Origin: Curtobacterium sp. ISL-83
GTDB taxonomy: Bacteria > Actinomycetota > Actinomycetes > Actinomycetales > Microbacteriaceae
Reading direction: 5' to 3'
DNA length: 61,537 nt
Assembly: GCF_018613895.1 (NCBI RefSeq)
Contig: NZ_JAGGPH010000005.1
Location: 1-61,537, forward strand
Positions 1 through 8,156 of the stretch are shown here, one piece after another. The stretch's first letter is position 1. Every line of letters starts with the position of its first letter. Position numbers and translations under genes: made by a program. Under the pieces are notes generated by a model. The model worked only from the letters and a program-made list of their open reading frames with translations. It searched no databases and had not been told where the DNA came from.

Positions 1-418
1 CCCGCCACGCCGCCGACCTCCCGCGACGCCGACGAAGCCCCGAGATGCCGCCGGAACTGGCACCGTCTCTCAGCGCGCCCGGCGTCTCACGAAGACGGGG
101 GCGTCTCACGCAGACGGCGGCGTCCCCCCGCCACGCCGCCGACCTCCCCGCGACGCCGACGAAGCCCCGAGACGCCGCCGGAACTGGCACCGTCTCGCAG
201 CGCGCCCGGCGTCTCACGAAGACGGGGGCGTCTCACGCAGACGGCGGCGTCCCCCCACCACGCCGCCGACCTCCCGAGACGCCGCCGAAGCCCCGAGACG
301 CCGCCAGAAGCCGCACCGTCTCGCAGCGCGCCCGGCGTCACACGAAGACGGGGGCGTCTCACGCAGACGGGGGCGTCCCGCGGACGCGGAGGCATCCGCC
401 CGAGACGCCGTCGTCCCG
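1..418. repeat. GC-rich tandem repeat, about 126-bp period
   Basis: No credible gene lies in the first 526 bases. The block starting CCGCCACGCCGCCGACCTC recurs with an offset of 126-127 bases (near 1, 128 and 255), and a fourth copy decays after about 370. Each unit carries several CGTCTC or GAGACG hexamers, about a dozen over the region, arranged so that GAGACG and CGTCTC flank a short spacer and could pair. Open frames across it are low-complexity Arg/Pro/Thr reading of the repeat and I do not call them. The left end is cut by the window edge, so the array may be longer. Confidence 0.75.
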
Positions 419-435
419 ACGAAGCACCCCGCAAC

Positions 436-471
436 GCACGAGGCGCCGCCGGAAACGGCGGCGCCTCGTGC
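436..471 (-). terminator. Hairpin downstream of the thioredoxin/TPR gene
   Basis: A perfect 15-bp stem (436-450 with 457-471) closes a 6-base loop (GGAAAC). It lies 56 bases beyond the stop of the minus-strand thioredoxin/TPR gene. There is no clear T-run, as is common for hairpin terminators in high-GC actinobacteria. Confidence 0.6.
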
Positions 472-526
472 TCTCGGCGGTGCGTGAAGGATCGAGCGGC
501 GTCACACGCGGACGGCCGCGGCGGCC

Positions 527-1519
527 TCAGTAGAGCGCGCTCGCCAGCCGACGTCGCGCCGCGACGACCCGCGGGTCCTTGGCACCGATCAACTCGAAGT
601 ACTCGACCAGCCGGACACGGAGTGCCTCGCGCTCCTCGCCGAACACCGTCGGGACGAGGTCCAGCAGCCGGACGAACGCGTCCTCCACGTGGCCCCCGGA
701 GATGTCCAGGTCGGCCACGGCCAGCTGCGCCTCGACATCTCGGGGCCCAGCGGCGGCGGCGGCGGAACGGATCTCGTCGGCGGTCCGCCCGTCGAGACGT
801 GCCAGGAGCGACACCTGCGCAAGGCCCGCCACGGCCATCTGGTCGTGCGGGTCCTGCAGGATCGCGGTCTTGTACTCCGCGATCGCCGTGGTGTAGTCGC
901 CCTGTTCGATCGCGTCGTACGCGGCCTGGTGGTGCGGCGGGAGCGGTTCGGGCTCGGGTTCACCCTGCTCGGCGGCCTCGCTCACGGCGCCGTCGACGGC
1001 GACCCGTCCGGCGACGCCGTTCTGCTCAGCAGCGGCGACGACCTGCTCGAAGACGTCGCGGACCTGCGCTTCGGGCAGCGCACCGACGAAGAGCCCCAGG
1101 GGGCGACCGGCGATGACGGCCGCCACGGTCGGGATCGACTGCGCCTGGAACGCCTGCACGAGCTGCGGGTTCGTGTCGGCGTCCACCTTGGCGAGCACGA
1201 CCCGTCCGTCGTACTCCGCCGTGAGCTGCTCGAGGATCGGCGACAGCTGCTTGCACGGACCGCACCACTCCGCCCAGATGTCGACGATCACGGGCACCAC
1301 GGACGAGAGCTCGAGGATGTCCTGGAACGTCTGGTCGGTCACGTCCATGACCAGCGACGGGACGGTCACGTCCGCGCCGGTCGGCGGCGTCGCAGCGCCG
1401 ACGCCGCCGGGCGCACCGGCGGCGGTCGGCGGCTGGGGCGGCCGCTGCGCGCGGTCGACGAGGGACGACAGGTCGACGGCTCCGCGGAGTCCGGCCGGTG
1501 TCGGGGGGATGTTCGTCAT
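527..1519 (-). CDS. Thioredoxin-domain / TPR co-chaperone, YbbN-like
   Basis: This 330-residue protein has a low-complexity Pro/Ala N-terminus, then a thioredoxin fold with the active-site WCGPCK (Cys86 and Cys89). A C-terminal half of helical TPR-like repeats follows, with the sequence PPHHQAAYDAIEQGDY near its start. This is the YbbN/CnoX architecture, in which a thioredoxin domain joined to TPRs acts as a redox-sensitive holdase or co-chaperone in the cytoplasm. Unlike E. coli YbbN, both cysteines of the CxxC are present. The ATG overlaps the TGA of the upstream membrane-protein gene by 4 bases, so the pair is probably translationally coupled. Confidence 0.85.
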   Translation of the reverse strand: MTNIPPTPAGLRGAVDLSSLVDRAQRPPQPPTAAGAPGGVGAATPPTGADVTVPSLVMDVTDQTFQDILELSSVVPVIVDIWAEWCGPCKQLSPILEQLTAEYDGRVVLAKVDADTNPQLVQAFQAQSIPTVAAVIAGRPLGLFVGALPEAQVRDVFEQVVAAAEQNGVAGRVAVDGAVSEAAEQGEPEPEPLPPHHQAAYDAIEQGDYTTAIAEYKTAILQDPHDQMAVAGLAQVSLLARLDGRTADEIRSAAAAAGPRDVEAQLAVADLDISGGHVEDAFVRLLDLVPTVFGEEREALRVRLVEYFELIGAKDPRVVAARRRLASALY

Positions 1520-3252
1520 TGCACCTCACTCGCTGCTGTCAGGCCCTGCGTGAAGCCGAGCAGGACCACTTTGCCATCCGTGCCGACCGGCGGCACGTAG
1601 AAGAGCAGCTGCACGCCGTACGTGGCGGTGATGCCCTTCTTGCTGGAGTCGACGCCGGACAGCGCCTTCACCGCACCCTCGGTGTTGACCTCGGCACCGG
1701 CGGCGGTCGGCGTGACCTTCTCGATCTCGTTGAGGTCGGCCGACACGAGCGCTCCGGCCTTGTCGGTGGCGATGGCCACGGCACTGTCCGAGGGGACCTC
1801 AGAGGAGTACTCGATCTTGGCGGTGTCGGGCAGCGCCGCGGACTTCTTGTCCTTGTACGCCTTCCCGATGGTCGAACGGAGACCGTCCCCCTCGCTCTGG
1901 AACAGGTTCGCGTACCGGCTGGCGGCGTCCTTCGCGAGGATGTCGCTGTACGCCGTCGCGACCCCACCCGGTGCGATCGCGAGCAGCTTCGAGTTCGACG
2001 CGAGCAGCGCGGCCCCGATCGACGTCGGTGCGAGGGTCGGCAGCTTGGCGTCCGCCTCGAGCGACACGTCGTACGCGACCTTGTAGTCGTCACGAGCGGA
2101 GTCCTGCACGAGCGTGAGCGCCTGCGGCGCCGTCTTGGCGGTGCAGTCGTCAGCAACGACCGCGAAGACCGTCCGCGGCCAGCTGTCGGTCTGCTGCGGC
2201 AGCGCCACGCAGACCTGCCCGGCCGAGATGACCGGCGGGGCGCTGACCCCGGAGTCCTTGCCGCGGATCGTGTAGTTCGCCTCGCGCAGCTGGAGCGCGG
2301 AACCGGTGAAGCGGGTCGCCGCGAGCCGGGCGTCGCGAGCGCCGTCGGACTGCTTCGCGACCACGGCGACGCGCTGGACGATGCGCATGATCTGCTGCTT
2401 GGAGGCGGCGGTCGGCTCCGACGGGGCGGCCGCCGCCGTCGCGGCCATGGTCGGCGTCGGGGTCGCCTGACCCCCGCCGTGCGGCCAGTACTCCGAGGAG
2501 CACCCCGCCAGCATCAGGGCACCGACCAGCACCAGCGGCACGGCGACGAACGCCCGGCGCCCACGACGGCCCCGGGCCGGCACCTGCGCGCCTGCAGCGG
2601 CAGCGCGGCGCGATGCGCGGACGCGCGGCGGCCGCGTTCCGCCGCTCCGTCGGCGCGGACCACGTCCGCGACGCTGGTGGACGAAGGCCCAGACGAGCAG
2701 CACGAGCCCACCCAGCACGAAGACGCCCCCCGCGACGAGGAGCGGACCGACTGCCGGGGTCGACGTGTCGCGGGGCCACGTGACCGAGACGTCGGTCGGT
2801 GCGGCACCCTTGCCGTCGCCGACGACGATCACGGAGACGTCGGCGGGCAGCCGGACGGTGAACTGTCCGGGCCCGTCGTACTCCTGGTACCAGAGGTCAC
2901 TGCCCTTCGGCGACGGCACGGTGCTCTCGGAGCCGGTCGTCTTGCCGACCAGGCGGCCCGCTGCAGCGTCGAAGCGCAGGGTGGTGTGCTTCGCGTCACC
3001 GATCCAGGCGTTGACGTCGGTGGTCTTGCCGTACGCGGCGAACACCGTGCCGGATCCGGTCACGTTGACGCGCTGGTAGCCGGGGTTCGCGTTGAGCGTC
3101 GAGCCCGGGATCACCGTGACCGGAGCAGAGGTCTTCGTGGACGACTCGGCGACGAGGGACGACGGAGGGGCGAAGACGGTGCGCTGCCCGACCGCCAAGG
3201 CGACGAGCAACAGACCGATGACGAAACTGACGATCGCCAGGACGAATCGCAC
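1516..3252 (-). CDS. Membrane protein of unknown function with internal lipobox-like site
   Basis: I do not recognise this 578-residue protein. It has a hydrophobic N-terminus (residues 2-22), an extracytoplasmic-looking beta-rich domain (about 30-165), and a second membrane span (168-192). A very basic Arg-rich loop (193-233) follows, then a third hydrophobic stretch (234-250) ending in LAGC at Cys251, which looks like a lipoprotein signal in the middle of the chain. The remaining 325 residues are soluble and Ala/Lys/Asp rich. It reads like a membrane protein fused to a lipoprotein. It is the first gene of a two-gene unit with the YbbN-like gene. Confidence 0.7.
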   Translation of the reverse strand: MRFVLAIVSFVIGLLLVALAVGQRTVFAPPSSLVAESSTKTSAPVTVIPGSTLNANPGYQRVNVTGSGTVFAAYGKTTDVNAWIGDAKHTTLRFDAAAGRLVGKTTGSESTVPSPKGSDLWYQEYDGPGQFTVRLPADVSVIVVGDGKGAAPTDVSVTWPRDTSTPAVGPLLVAGGVFVLGGLVLLVWAFVHQRRGRGPRRRSGGTRPPRVRASRRAAAAGAQVPARGRRGRRAFVAVPLVLVGALMLAGCSSEYWPHGGGQATPTPTMAATAAAAPSEPTAASKQQIMRIVQRVAVVAKQSDGARDARLAATRFTGSALQLREANYTIRGKDSGVSAPPVISAGQVCVALPQQTDSWPRTVFAVVADDCTAKTAPQALTLVQDSARDDYKVAYDVSLEADAKLPTLAPTSIGAALLASNSKLLAIAPGGVATAYSDILAKDAASRYANLFQSEGDGLRSTIGKAYKDKKSAALPDTAKIEYSSEVPSDSAVAIATDKAGALVSADLNEIEKVTPTAAGAEVNTEGAVKALSGVDSSKKGITATYGVQLLFYVPPVGTDGKVVLLGFTQGLTAASEVQ

Positions 3253-3480
3253 GGATCTTCTCCCTACCGCGCCGGGGTGGGGGATCGGCGCGCGAATCAG
3301 CGCTCAACGATAGCGAGCAACCCTGAACACTGCATCTCCGCGTGCCGTTGCGGACATCCCGTCGTCCGTCCGGGCCCACGGAGCACCGATCGACAGCCCC
3401 TCGGAAGCACGGATCGGGCACCACTACAATCGGTGCGCGGGCCGCTGGGGTCCGCCGTACGACCCCCGGGGAGCGACAAC
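3253..3480. promoter_or_regulatory. Divergent promoter region
   Basis: This 228-base gap separates the minus-strand membrane-protein gene from the plus-strand DivIVA-like gene. A TACAAT box at 3425-3430 is a fair -10 for the plus strand. On the minus strand TATCGT (complement of 3307-3312) is a candidate -10. Neither has an obvious -35. No further gene or structured element was seen. Confidence 0.4.
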
Positions 3481-5301
3481 GTGGCCAACGACGAGGCAGA
3501 GTTCGGTTCCGAGCTGCGCGGGTACCGCCGTGACGACGTGGACCGCGCGCTGAACGACCTGCGCCGCGAGCTCATCAAGTCGAACAACGACCGCGCCGAG
3601 GCCGCGAAGGAGATCCGGCTCCTGCAGACCCGCGTCTCGGAACTCCAGGGCGAGCTCGACGAGGCCGGCACCCCGACGTACAGCGGGCTCGGCACGCGAC
3701 TCGAGTCCACCCTGCGCGTCGCCGAGGAGCAGTCGACCCGGCTCATCGCGCAGGCGGACATCGACGCCCAGCGCCTCCGTGCCTCCAGCCGCGCCGAAGC
3801 CGACCGCCTGGTCCGTGAAGCGCAGGAAGAATCCCGCGACACCCTCGAGGACGCTCGAACCCGAGCCACCAACGAGCTGGCACGCGCCCGAGCCGAGTCG
3901 GCGGACACCGTCGAGCGCGCCCGTGCCGAGTCCGGCCTGCTCGTCCAGGACGCCCAGAACGAGGCCGCCACGATCCGCGGAGCCGCGCTCACCGAAGCCG
4001 CCGAGGTCCGGTCGGTGGCGATCCGCGAGACGAACGCGCTCCGGGCGCAGGTCGAGCACGAGGTCGCCGAGCTGCGGGAGATCGCGCAGCGCGAATCGGC
4101 CGACGCTCGTCAGGCCGCAGCGGACCTCGACCGGGAGACCGCACACCGCCGGAGCGTGTTCGACGCCGAGCACACGCGCCGGCTCGAGGACCTCGACCGT
4201 GCCGAGACGACCCGTCGGGCGGCGCTCGACCGCGAGATCGCCGAAGGCCGGGCGGCCTGGGTGCGCGAGCGCGACGACCAGCAGCAGGCACACGCCCTGG
4301 CGCTGGAAACGGGCCGAGCCGACCTCGACGCCGAGGTCACTGACCGCCGCGCCGGGCTCACGACGGAACTGGCCGAGCAGCGTCGTGTGGTGGACGAGGA
4401 ACTCGCCGCGGCACGCAGCGAGTGGGCTCGCGAACTCGCCTCCGCACGCGCCGCCCTCGACCAGGAGATCGCCGCCGCACAGGCGCTCCTCCGCGTCGAC
4501 GAGGAGCAGACGCTCGCCGAGAACGCCCGGCTCGTGCAGGAGACCGCCGATCGGATCGCACGGGAACTCGAGCAGCACCAGGCCCGGATCGAGCGCGAGC
4601 GCGCGGAGGCCGACGCCGCTGCGGAACGCCTCACTCGCGAGCTGGAGAACGAGATCGCCGCCCGCCGCGAGCGCGAGCACGCCGAGGTCGACACCGAAAT
4701 CGCCGACCGTCGCACCACGGAACTCGACGCGCTCGAAGCCGAACGCGCCGCCCTCCGCCAGGAGATCGACACCGCCCGCGCCGGGTTCGCGAAGGAACGT
4801 GACGAGGTCCGCGCCGAGATCGCCCGCGAGCGCGACGAAGCCCGGACGACCCTCGAGTCGGAGCTCGCCGCCCGCCGCGACGACGCCGAGCAGGACTACC
4901 TGCAGAAGCACCACGAGACGGTCACCGAGACGCAGAAGTACCTGGACGAGGCGAACCTGCAGCTCGCGGAGGCCACCCGCCGGGCGGCCGAGGCACGCGA
5001 ACGCGCCGAGCGCCTGCAGCAGGAGGCCGACGACCTCGAGCGGAGCAGCACGGCCGAAGCGCAGGAACACGCTCGGACAATCATCGCCGAGGCCCAGGAG
5101 CGCGTGCACCGCATGATCGCGGACGCCGAGGAACGGACCGCGGGGCAGATCGCCGAGGCAGAGGACCGGCTATCGGCGATCCGCACCGAGCGCGACGCCG
5201 TCGCCGGGTACCTCGAGAACCTGCGTGGCGTGCTCTCGCACGCCGCCGGAGTGATCGTCGACGACGGCGCGACGCGAGGAACCAACGCCAGCGACCGCTG
5301 A
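3481..5301 (+). CDS. DivIVA-like long coiled-coil protein
   Basis: This 606-residue protein starts at a GTG preceded by GGGGAG. The frame is open far upstream, but that sequence has no family resemblance. The N-terminus (ELRGYRRDDVDRALNDLRRE) matches the DivIVA lipid-binding entry motif, in which a (F/L)RGY-type segment precedes DVD. After about residue 50 the protein is almost entirely Glu/Arg/Ala coiled coil with many ERAE/ARAE repeats, much longer than canonical Wag31/DivIVA (about 250-300 residues). That suggests a polar-growth scaffold or cytoskeletal filament. The base composition matches the neighbours, and a terminator hairpin follows directly. Confidence 0.75.
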   Translation: MANDEAEFGSELRGYRRDDVDRALNDLRRELIKSNNDRAEAAKEIRLLQTRVSELQGELDEAGTPTYSGLGTRLESTLRVAEEQSTRLIAQADIDAQRLRASSRAEADRLVREAQEESRDTLEDARTRATNELARARAESADTVERARAESGLLVQDAQNEAATIRGAALTEAAEVRSVAIRETNALRAQVEHEVAELREIAQRESADARQAAADLDRETAHRRSVFDAEHTRRLEDLDRAETTRRAALDREIAEGRAAWVRERDDQQQAHALALETGRADLDAEVTDRRAGLTTELAEQRRVVDEELAAARSEWARELASARAALDQEIAAAQALLRVDEEQTLAENARLVQETADRIARELEQHQARIERERAEADAAAERLTRELENEIAARREREHAEVDTEIADRRTTELDALEAERAALRQEIDTARAGFAKERDEVRAEIARERDEARTTLESELAARRDDAEQDYLQKHHETVTETQKYLDEANLQLAEATRRAAEARERAERLQQEADDLERSSTAEAQEHARTIIAEAQERVHRMIADAEERTAGQIAEAEDRLSAIRTERDAVAGYLENLRGVLSHAAGVIVDDGATRGTNASDR

Positions 5302-5306
5302 GCGGT

Positions 5307-5347
5307 GAGCCGGCCTGGAGGCGCGACCAGCGCCTCCAGGCCGGCTC
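5307..5347. terminator. Bidirectional palindromic terminator
   Basis: An 18-bp perfect stem (5307-5324 with 5330-5347) closes a 5-base loop. It lies between the convergent DivIVA-like and hydrolase genes, so it can serve both strands. Its GCCTGGAGGC core belongs to the palindrome family seen repeatedly in this window. Confidence 0.75.
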
Positions 5348-5356
5348 CAGTGGTGC

Positions 5357-6127
5357 TCAGACCGGCCAGTGCGTCGGCAGCGGTGCACTGCCCGGGACCA
5401 CGAGGTCCGCGATCGCGTCCAGCACGATGCGGACGTACCGCTCTCCCACCCATAGGTGCTTCGCACCCGCGACCGGGACGACGCGCACCTCCGGCGCGAG
5501 CGCGAAACGACGGGCCGCCTCGGCAGGCTGCAGGAAGTCGTCGTGCTCGGGGACGAGCGCGACCACCGGGACCCCGACGCCCGCCCACCGTGCCAGCTCG
5601 GCGTCGCTCGTCCGGTGCAGCGGCGGCGAGAGCAGCACGACGCCCGCGACCCGCCCGGCTGCCACGTGCTCGAGCGCGTGCTTGAGGATCACCTCGGTCC
5701 CGAAGGACCACCCGACGAGCCACGGCGCCGGCAGACCGCGGTCGTGGGTCTCCTGCACGGCAGCACGGAGGTCGAAGCCCTCGGAGACCCCGTCACCGAA
5801 CACGCCCTCGGACGTGCCGCGCGGTGAGGTCACGGAGCGGAAGTTGAACCGGAGCACCGCGATGTCCGCGAGTGCCGGGAGGCGTGCGGCTGCCTTCTTC
5901 AGGACGTGCGAGTCCATGAAGCCGTGCGCGGTCGGCAGCGGGTGCAGTGTGACGATCGTGCCGCGCGTCGGCCGGTCCAGGGGCTCGGCGAGTTCGCCGA
6001 CCAGGGTCAGGTGGTCGTCGGTGACGAGCTCGATGTCCGTGCGCCGCGCAGGGAGCTCGGTCCCGGAGCGGATCTCGCCCGACGAGCCGTCGTCGGCGAC
6101 GGGCCCGCCGTGGGCTGCAGCGGTCAC
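5357..6127 (-). CDS. Alpha/beta hydrolase
   Basis: This 256-residue single-domain alpha/beta hydrolase has the nucleophile elbow GWSFGTE (Ser141), an oxyanion-side HPLPTAHGFMDS segment, and a C-terminal GAKHLW His that would complete the triad. The NFRSVTSPRGTSEG stretch is typical of small esterase-like hydrolases related to YghX/PGAP-type proteins. The substrate is unknown. Its GTG start overlaps the stop of the upstream small zinc-ribbon gene (GTGA), which implies coupling. Confidence 0.8.
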   Translation of the reverse strand: MTAAAHGGPVADDGSSGEIRSGTELPARRTDIELVTDDHLTLVGELAEPLDRPTRGTIVTLHPLPTAHGFMDSHVLKKAAARLPALADIAVLRFNFRSVTSPRGTSEGVFGDGVSEGFDLRAAVQETHDRGLPAPWLVGWSFGTEVILKHALEHVAAGRVAGVVLLSPPLHRTSDAELARWAGVGVPVVALVPEHDDFLQPAEAARRFALAPEVRVVPVAGAKHLWVGERYVRIVLDAIADLVVPGSAPLPTHWPV

Positions 6128-6435
6128 GCGATGCTCCAGCAGTGGTTGTGCCAGTGCCGCCGGGACGCCAGGTCAGCGTCGTCACCGAGCACCCCGTCCG
6201 CACGCCACACGACGACGTGTGCGACCCCGGGGAGGACGGTGCCGCCACAGCCGGGGCAGACGTACTCCTTCTGCGCCGAGGCAGCGGAGATCGGCTGGAC
6301 GGTGTACTCGTGGCCACGCCGGAACTCCGTGTGCCGCCACGAGGTCATCAGGCGCTCGAGGCCCGGTGACTCCTCGCCGTGGTCGATCCCGAACCCGGCT
6401 CCGCGAGGACGCCGAGGCCGGTTGCTGCGCGGCAC
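6124..6435 (-). CDS. Small zinc-ribbon-like actinobacterial protein
   Basis: This protein of about 103 residues has a basic N-terminus (PRSNRPRRPRG) and a conserved core with one CPGCG knuckle followed by HVVVWRADG and RRHWHNHCW. It could bind zinc through the Cys pair and the His/Cys cluster. Homologues of this type are common in actinobacteria and are often labelled ATP/GTP-binding without proof, so I assign no function. The GTG at 6435 was chosen because it keeps the family-typical PRSNRP start and lies just after the preceding gene's stop. ATG 6348 is an alternative. Confidence 0.65.
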   Translation of the reverse strand: MPRSNRPRRPRGAGFGIDHGEESPGLERLMTSWRHTEFRRGHEYTVQPISAASAQKEYVCPGCGGTVLPGVAHVVVWRADGVLGDDADLASRRHWHNHCWSIA

Positions 6436-6448
6436 CCCCGGGTACCGA

Positions 6449-7441
6449 TCAGTACCAGTTGAACGACTGGCTGTGACCCCAGGCACCGCACGGCGTGCCG
6501 TAGACGCCGGTGATGTAGTTCAGACCCCAGGTGATCTGCGTCGCGGGGTTCGTCTGCCAGTCGGCACCAGCCGAGGCCATCTTGCTGCCGGGCAGTGCCT
6601 GCGGGATGCCGTACGCGCCGCTCGGGTTGTAGGCGTTGACGCGCCACCCGGATTCCTTGTTCCAGAGCGAGACCAGGCAGTTGTACTGGTCGGTCCCCCA
6701 CCCGCGCGCGGCGACGAGCTGCTGGGCGATTGCCTGGGCGCTGCCCGGGTCCGGCGCAGCGGCGGTCGCGGCGAGCGTGTTGCTCGGCGTGACGGCCGGC
6801 GTCGCTGCGGACGTCGGGGTGGTCGGCGTGGCCGCGGGCACGACCTTCGGCGCGACGACGACCTTCGGCTTCGGCAGGGTGACGCCGTAGCCGTCACGCG
6901 AGGTGTCGAACCCGGCGTAGGTGCCGTGTGCGGAGAACTGCTGCGGCGCGACGGGGGGCGCCTTCGCGAGGACCGGGGCGATGACCGCGGCCTGCGCGAC
7001 GTCGGCCTGCATCGGGTTGAAGAGCGAGCCGCCCACGAACCCGAACACCGCGAAGAACGACAGCGCGGGGATCGTCGCGCGCTTGCGCATGAACGAGTTC
7101 ACACCGCGCATCGGCTTCGTCGGCGCGGCGACCGCGCGGGCCCGCTGCTGCTTGACCGCCCGCGGGTCGACGCGAGCCGAGGGAGCGGGGTGCGCCGCCG
7201 CGGCGTGGACGACCCGTGCGTCGGAGACGCGGTTCGCCGCGACCGACTTCGGGGCGATGACCGGGGCGGTCGGCGACGTCGCCGCACTGCCCCGGTCCGT
7301 CACCGCGAGGGCCGGAGCCGTCGTTCGGGTTCGCTTGAGTGCCGCGCGGCGCTCACCGGCGACCGAGTGGTCGAGGTGCTCGCGGGTATCGCGGTCGGAG
7401 CCGTTGTCTGCCGTGTGCCTGCCCATGAGTTCGTCCAGCAT
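6449..7441 (-). CDS. Secreted or anchored lytic-transglycosylase-like protein
   Basis: This 330-residue protein has a cytoplasmic-looking charged N-terminus (about 1-120), one membrane span (about 122-150, RATIPALSFFAVFGFVGGSL), a Pro/Ala/Thr-rich linker, and a C-terminal domain of about 90 residues. That domain contains CLVSLWNKESGW and NPSGAYGIPQALPGSKM, typical of the short SLT-like / aggregation-promoting-factor C-terminal family. The Glu in NKESGW is the likely catalytic acid, and the two domain cysteines may pair. It probably acts on peptidoglycan outside the membrane. An ATG five codons downstream (7426) is an alternative start. Confidence 0.75.
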   Translation of the reverse strand: MLDELMGRHTADNGSDRDTREHLDHSVAGERRAALKRTRTTAPALAVTDRGSAATSPTAPVIAPKSVAANRVSDARVVHAAAAHPAPSARVDPRAVKQQRARAVAAPTKPMRGVNSFMRKRATIPALSFFAVFGFVGGSLFNPMQADVAQAAVIAPVLAKAPPVAPQQFSAHGTYAGFDTSRDGYGVTLPKPKVVVAPKVVPAATPTTPTSAATPAVTPSNTLAATAAAPDPGSAQAIAQQLVAARGWGTDQYNCLVSLWNKESGWRVNAYNPSGAYGIPQALPGSKMASAGADWQTNPATQITWGLNYITGVYGTPCGAWGHSQSFNWY

Positions 7442-7486
7442 AACGGAACGATCACGGAAAGCGAAGCACCGACCCCAGGCGCGTCG

Positions 7487-8035
7487 TCAGCGGACAGCGA
7501 GCATGACCTCGACGACGGCGTCGAGGAGGGCGTCGACCTGTGCTTCGCGGTACCCGCCGTGCTTGGGACGGAACACCGCGGAGCGCACTTCGGTCAGGCT
7601 GAGCGGCTTGCCGTCGCGGAAGTAGCCCCCGAGCCGGGCGGCGAACGCGTCGACGTCCTTCGGGTGGTAGCCGGTCGCGAGGACGTTCACACGCTGGAAG
7701 CGCTGGCCGTCCGGGCGCTCGAGCCGGGCGACGACGTCCGAGGCCTTCGAGCGCGCCTCGTCGTACCAGGCCTTCTGCCCCATGTCGGCGATCTCACGCT
7801 CGCGCTCCCGCGCGGCGAAGGCGTCCTCGAGCCGCTCGAGCGCGGCGTCGACGTGCGCGGTCGAGTACCCGCCCTTGCGCATCGAGAACGCGGTCGCGCG
7901 GATCTTCGCGGCCTCGATGCCGGGGGCGCTGTCGTTTGCGGTGTACGCCCGACGGGCGTCCTCGAGGAAACGCTCGACCTCGTCGACGTCGTAGCCGAGG
8001 GCGGAGCGGTCTGCGTTCGGGAAGGTGGTGGCCAC
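7487..8035 (-). CDS. DivIVA-domain protein
   Basis: This 182-residue protein contains three short DivIVA-type modules with the signature (F/Y)xxxxVD. Examples are ALGYDVDEVERFLEDAR near the start, KGGYSTAHVDAALERL near 50-70, and KHGGYREAQVDALLD near the C-terminus, with YHPKDVDAFAARL between. These modules are known in actinobacterial proteins linked to polar growth and septation. The GTG at 8035 keeps the first module. A GTG ten codons upstream (8065) is possible but would run into the palindromic repeats. No strong ribosome binding site is visible. Confidence 0.75.
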   Translation of the reverse strand: MATTFPNADRSALGYDVDEVERFLEDARRAYTANDSAPGIEAAKIRATAFSMRKGGYSTAHVDAALERLEDAFAAREREREIADMGQKAWYDEARSKASDVVARLERPDGQRFQRVNVLATGYHPKDVDAFAARLGGYFRDGKPLSLTEVRSAVFRPKHGGYREAQVDALLDAVVEVMLAVR

Positions 8036-8065
8036 GGCGACATTCTGCCAGGTGCGCGCCCTCAC

Positions 8066-8115
8066 GACACCTGGGTGTCCGACGACACTTGGGTGTCCGA
8101 CGACACCTGGGTGTA
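8066..8115. promoter_or_regulatory. Three direct repeats of a 14-bp palindrome (candidate operator)
   Basis: GACACCTGGGTGTC (8066-8079), GACACTTGGGTGTC (8084-8097) and GACACCTGGGTGTA (8102-8115) repeat every 18 bases. Each is a near-palindrome with GACAC and GTGTC arms. They fill most of the gap between cdsA and the DivIVA-domain gene, just upstream of the latter's start. The layout resembles a multi-site repressor or activator operator. The regulator is unknown. Confidence 0.5.
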
Positions 8116-8156
8116 CCGGGAGCGCCAGCGAGGACTCGGGGCGAGGCTTGGGCGAC

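Noticed and set aside
1..418. CRISPR array
   Set aside because: The repeats are long, contiguous and about 126 bases with no unique spacers, and no cas genes are near.
1498..3480. Long upstream extension of the DivIVA-like frame
   Set aside because: It runs antisense through the membrane-protein gene with Arg/Gly-rich low-complexity reading. The GTG at 3481 has a ribosome binding site and the family N-terminus.
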